A stretch of DNA of 64,000 nt from Parolsenella massiliensis (GTDB lineage Bacteria > Actinomycetota > Coriobacteriia > Coriobacteriales > Atopobiaceae), in NCBI RefSeq assembly GCF_900143685.1, contig NZ_LT671675.1, positions 1,029,111-1,093,110 on the forward strand. The letters run 5' to 3'. Below the pieces are notes generated by a model. The model was not told where the DNA came from. It did no database searches and saw nothing but the letters and a program-made list of their open reading frames with translations. Below, one piece after another: positions 62,788-64,000 of the stretch. Position 1 is the first letter of the stretch. Every line of letters begins with the position of its first letter. The position numbers were made by a program, and so were the translations under genes.

Positions 62788-62839
62788 TTGTTGACTAATC
62801 AACATGCATCGCTACACTAACTTGTTGCTTAGTCAACAT
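62788..62839 (+). promoter_or_regulatory. OYE-gene promoter with two MarR-type sites
   Basis: TTGACT (62791-62796) and TACACT (62813-62818) with a 16-bp spacer. Site C (62788-62805) overlaps the -35; site D (62822-62839) lies downstream of the -10. Both read TTGTT-N6-TCAACAT, as do the sites before the MarR gene. Confidence 0.75.
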
Positions 62840-62852
62840 GTGAGAGGTAGCC

Positions 62853-64000
62853 ATGGGAAAAGACGCACTCGTCCAGCAGCTCGTCGACTCGTACGACAAC
62901 TGGGCCGCAACCACGCACAACTCAGCCAATGGCCCCGCATGCGCGGGAGCCTGCGGAGGCGCCGCGCGCATGACGCAGGAACTCTACCCCTATGACAGGC
63001 TGTTCTCCCCCATCAAGATCAACCGGCTCACCATCAAGAACCGCATCGTCATGGCACCCATGGGAAACATCGACATGTGCGAGGAGACCGGTCGCCCCAA
63101 CGACATGATGCTGCAGTACTTCTTTGCGCGGACCAAGGGCGGCTGCGGCCTCATCACCACCGGCCTCATCCCCGTGAGCCACGGCATCGACACCACCGTC
63201 ACCGAGCTCGACGGGCTCACCTACTTCCCGCGCATCGACCGAAGCCGCACCGTCATGCCCGGCTGGCGAGACCTCGCCCAGGGAGTCCACGCCTATGGGT
63301 CGCGCATATTCGTGCAGCTCACGGCCGGTCTCGGGCGCGTAGGCAACCCACAGTGCCTCCTCACGCAGAAGAAGCTCCCGGTCTCGGCGAGCTTCCTGCC
63401 CAACTACTACATCCCCTCGATTCCCTGCATGCGCCTCTCGGACCGCAAGCTCCGCCGCATCGTGGGAAACATCGGTCAGGCGGCGGCGGACGCGCACGCG
63501 ATGGGCATCGACGGCGTCTATCTCCACGGCCACGAGGGCTACCTCATCGAGCAGCTCGCCAACCCCGCCTTCAACCATCGTAAGCTGGGACGATATGCGG
63601 ACTGGCGCCGCTTTGGGCTCGACATGGTCGCCGAGATCCGCCGCCGCGTGGGCCCCGACTACCCCATCATGTACCGCATCGACCTATCGCTCGCCCTCGA
63701 GGAGACCTACAACGAGAAGACTCTCGACTCCACCTACCTTGGACGCATGCGAGGCGGGCGCACCGTGGAGCAGACGCTCTCCTACATGGAGGACCTCGTG
63801 GCTGCGGGCGTGGACGTCTTCGACGTTGACCTGGGCTGCTATGACAACTGGTGGATGCCCCACCCGCCGGCGAGCATGCCGGCCGGCTGCTTTGTGCCGG
63901 TGGCACGCGCCGTTCGCGAGCGCTTTGAGGCCCACGGCGTCCGCTCCAACGCGGGCCTGCCCGTGCCCGTGGTCGCCGTGGGCAAGCTCGGATATCCCGA
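62853..64000 (+). CDS. Old-Yellow-Enzyme-family NADH:flavin reductase (3' end cut)
   Basis: FMN-dependent reductase of the 2,4-dienoyl-CoA reductase/BaiCD group. After a 35 or so residue N-terminal extension with three Cys (PACAGACGG), the barrel starts YDRLFSPIKINRLTIKNRI and continues VMAPMGN and HGHEGYLIEQLANPAFNHR. About 382 codons are visible; the expected C-terminal FeS/FAD/NAD part is outside. GAGAGG before ATG at 62853. Substrate unknown; relatives reduce enoates, bile acids and drugs. Confidence 0.88.
   Translation, partial: MGKDALVQQLVDSYDNWAATTHNSANGPACAGACGGAARMTQELYPYDRLFSPIKINRLTIKNRIVMAPMGNIDMCEETGRPNDMMLQYFFARTKGGCGLITTGLIPVSHGIDTTVTELDGLTYFPRIDRSRTVMPGWRDLAQGVHAYGSRIFVQLTAGLGRVGNPQCLLTQKKLPVSASFLPNYYIPSIPCMRLSDRKLRRIVGNIGQAAADAHAMGIDGVYLHGHEGYLIEQLANPAFNHRKLGRYADWRRFGLDMVAEIRRRVGPDYPIMYRIDLSLALEETYNEKTLDSTYLGRMRGGRTVEQTLSYMEDLVAAGVDVFDVDLGCYDNWWMPHPPASMPAGCFVPVARAVRERFEAHGVRSNAGLPVPVVAVGKLGYP

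Overview
The window is high-GC chromosomal DNA with almost every gene on the minus strand. The gene families suggest an anaerobic, fermentative actinobacterium of the class Coriobacteriia (Olsenella/Atopobium/Collinsella-like); this is inferred from gene content, not from a marker gene. Supporting signs are a [FeFe]-hydrogenase with a flavin oxidoreductase partner, phosphotransacetylase and acetate kinase, ATP-type PEP carboxykinase, class III fructose-1,6-bisphosphatase, LuxS, UDP-galactopyranose mutase and an Old-Yellow-Enzyme-like reductase under MarR-type control. No rRNA, tRNA, CRISPR array, prophage or intact insertion sequence was seen.

Layout. 1-9.6 kb is the conserved translation operon, read leftwards: rimP-nusA-infB-rbfA-nrnA-truB-ribF-dnaG (dnaG runs off the left edge). 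9.6-20.6 kb holds a zinc-ribbon/PASTA membrane protein, leuS, a Tritrichomonas-type guaB, a processive glycosyltransferase, an rluD-like gene, lspA and ileS; ileS is preceded by a recognisable T-box leader. 20.8-26.6 kb holds ftsH, fbp and an L,D-transpeptidase. 26.7-28.4 kb is a plus-strand island: a SpoU rRNA methylase and a RelB/DinJ-GNAT toxin-antitoxin pair. 28.6-31.0 kb is glycan synthesis (glycosyltransferase, glf), divergent from pta. 32.2-33.0 kb is a VapBC pair. 33.0-37.9 kb holds pckA, a lipoprotein cyclophilin, a fused permease-ATPase ABC importer and its binding protein. 38.0-41.7 kb is the hydrogenase operon. 41.9-46.3 kb holds an aldose-1-epimerase-like gene, a large zinc-ribbon surface protein and manA. 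46.4-50.5 kb is an amino-acid ABC importer plus a class I glutamine-amidotransferase-like hydrolase. 50.7-62.4 kb holds ackA, a DNA glycosylase, luxS, LOG, YdcF, a CobW-type GTPase, crcB, small membrane proteins, a flavin reductase, DegV, MarR, a HAD phosphatase, a membrane Ser/Thr kinase, an HTH protein and a DUF4190-like protein. The right edge cuts an OYE-family reductase.

How the parts fit. pta and ackA make ATP from acetyl-CoA, the hydrogenase pair disposes of electrons, pckA and fbp bracket gluconeogenesis, and glf with the glycosyltransferases builds surface glycan. The most interesting non-coding signals are: (i) four TTGTT-N6-TCAACAT sites, two in the promoter of the MarR gene and two in the promoter of the OYE gene 3.8 kb away, laid out the same way; (ii) two copies of a long hairpin with covarying stems and an identical inner core, each about 18 nt after the stop codon of a minus-strand gene; (iii) a family of CCCAAAGGGG-type palindromes confined to 52-61.3 kb; and (iv) a 133-bp element with 21-bp perfect terminal inverted repeats. 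Strong palindromes also sit upstream of pckA, pta, guaB, the hydrogenase operon and vapBC.
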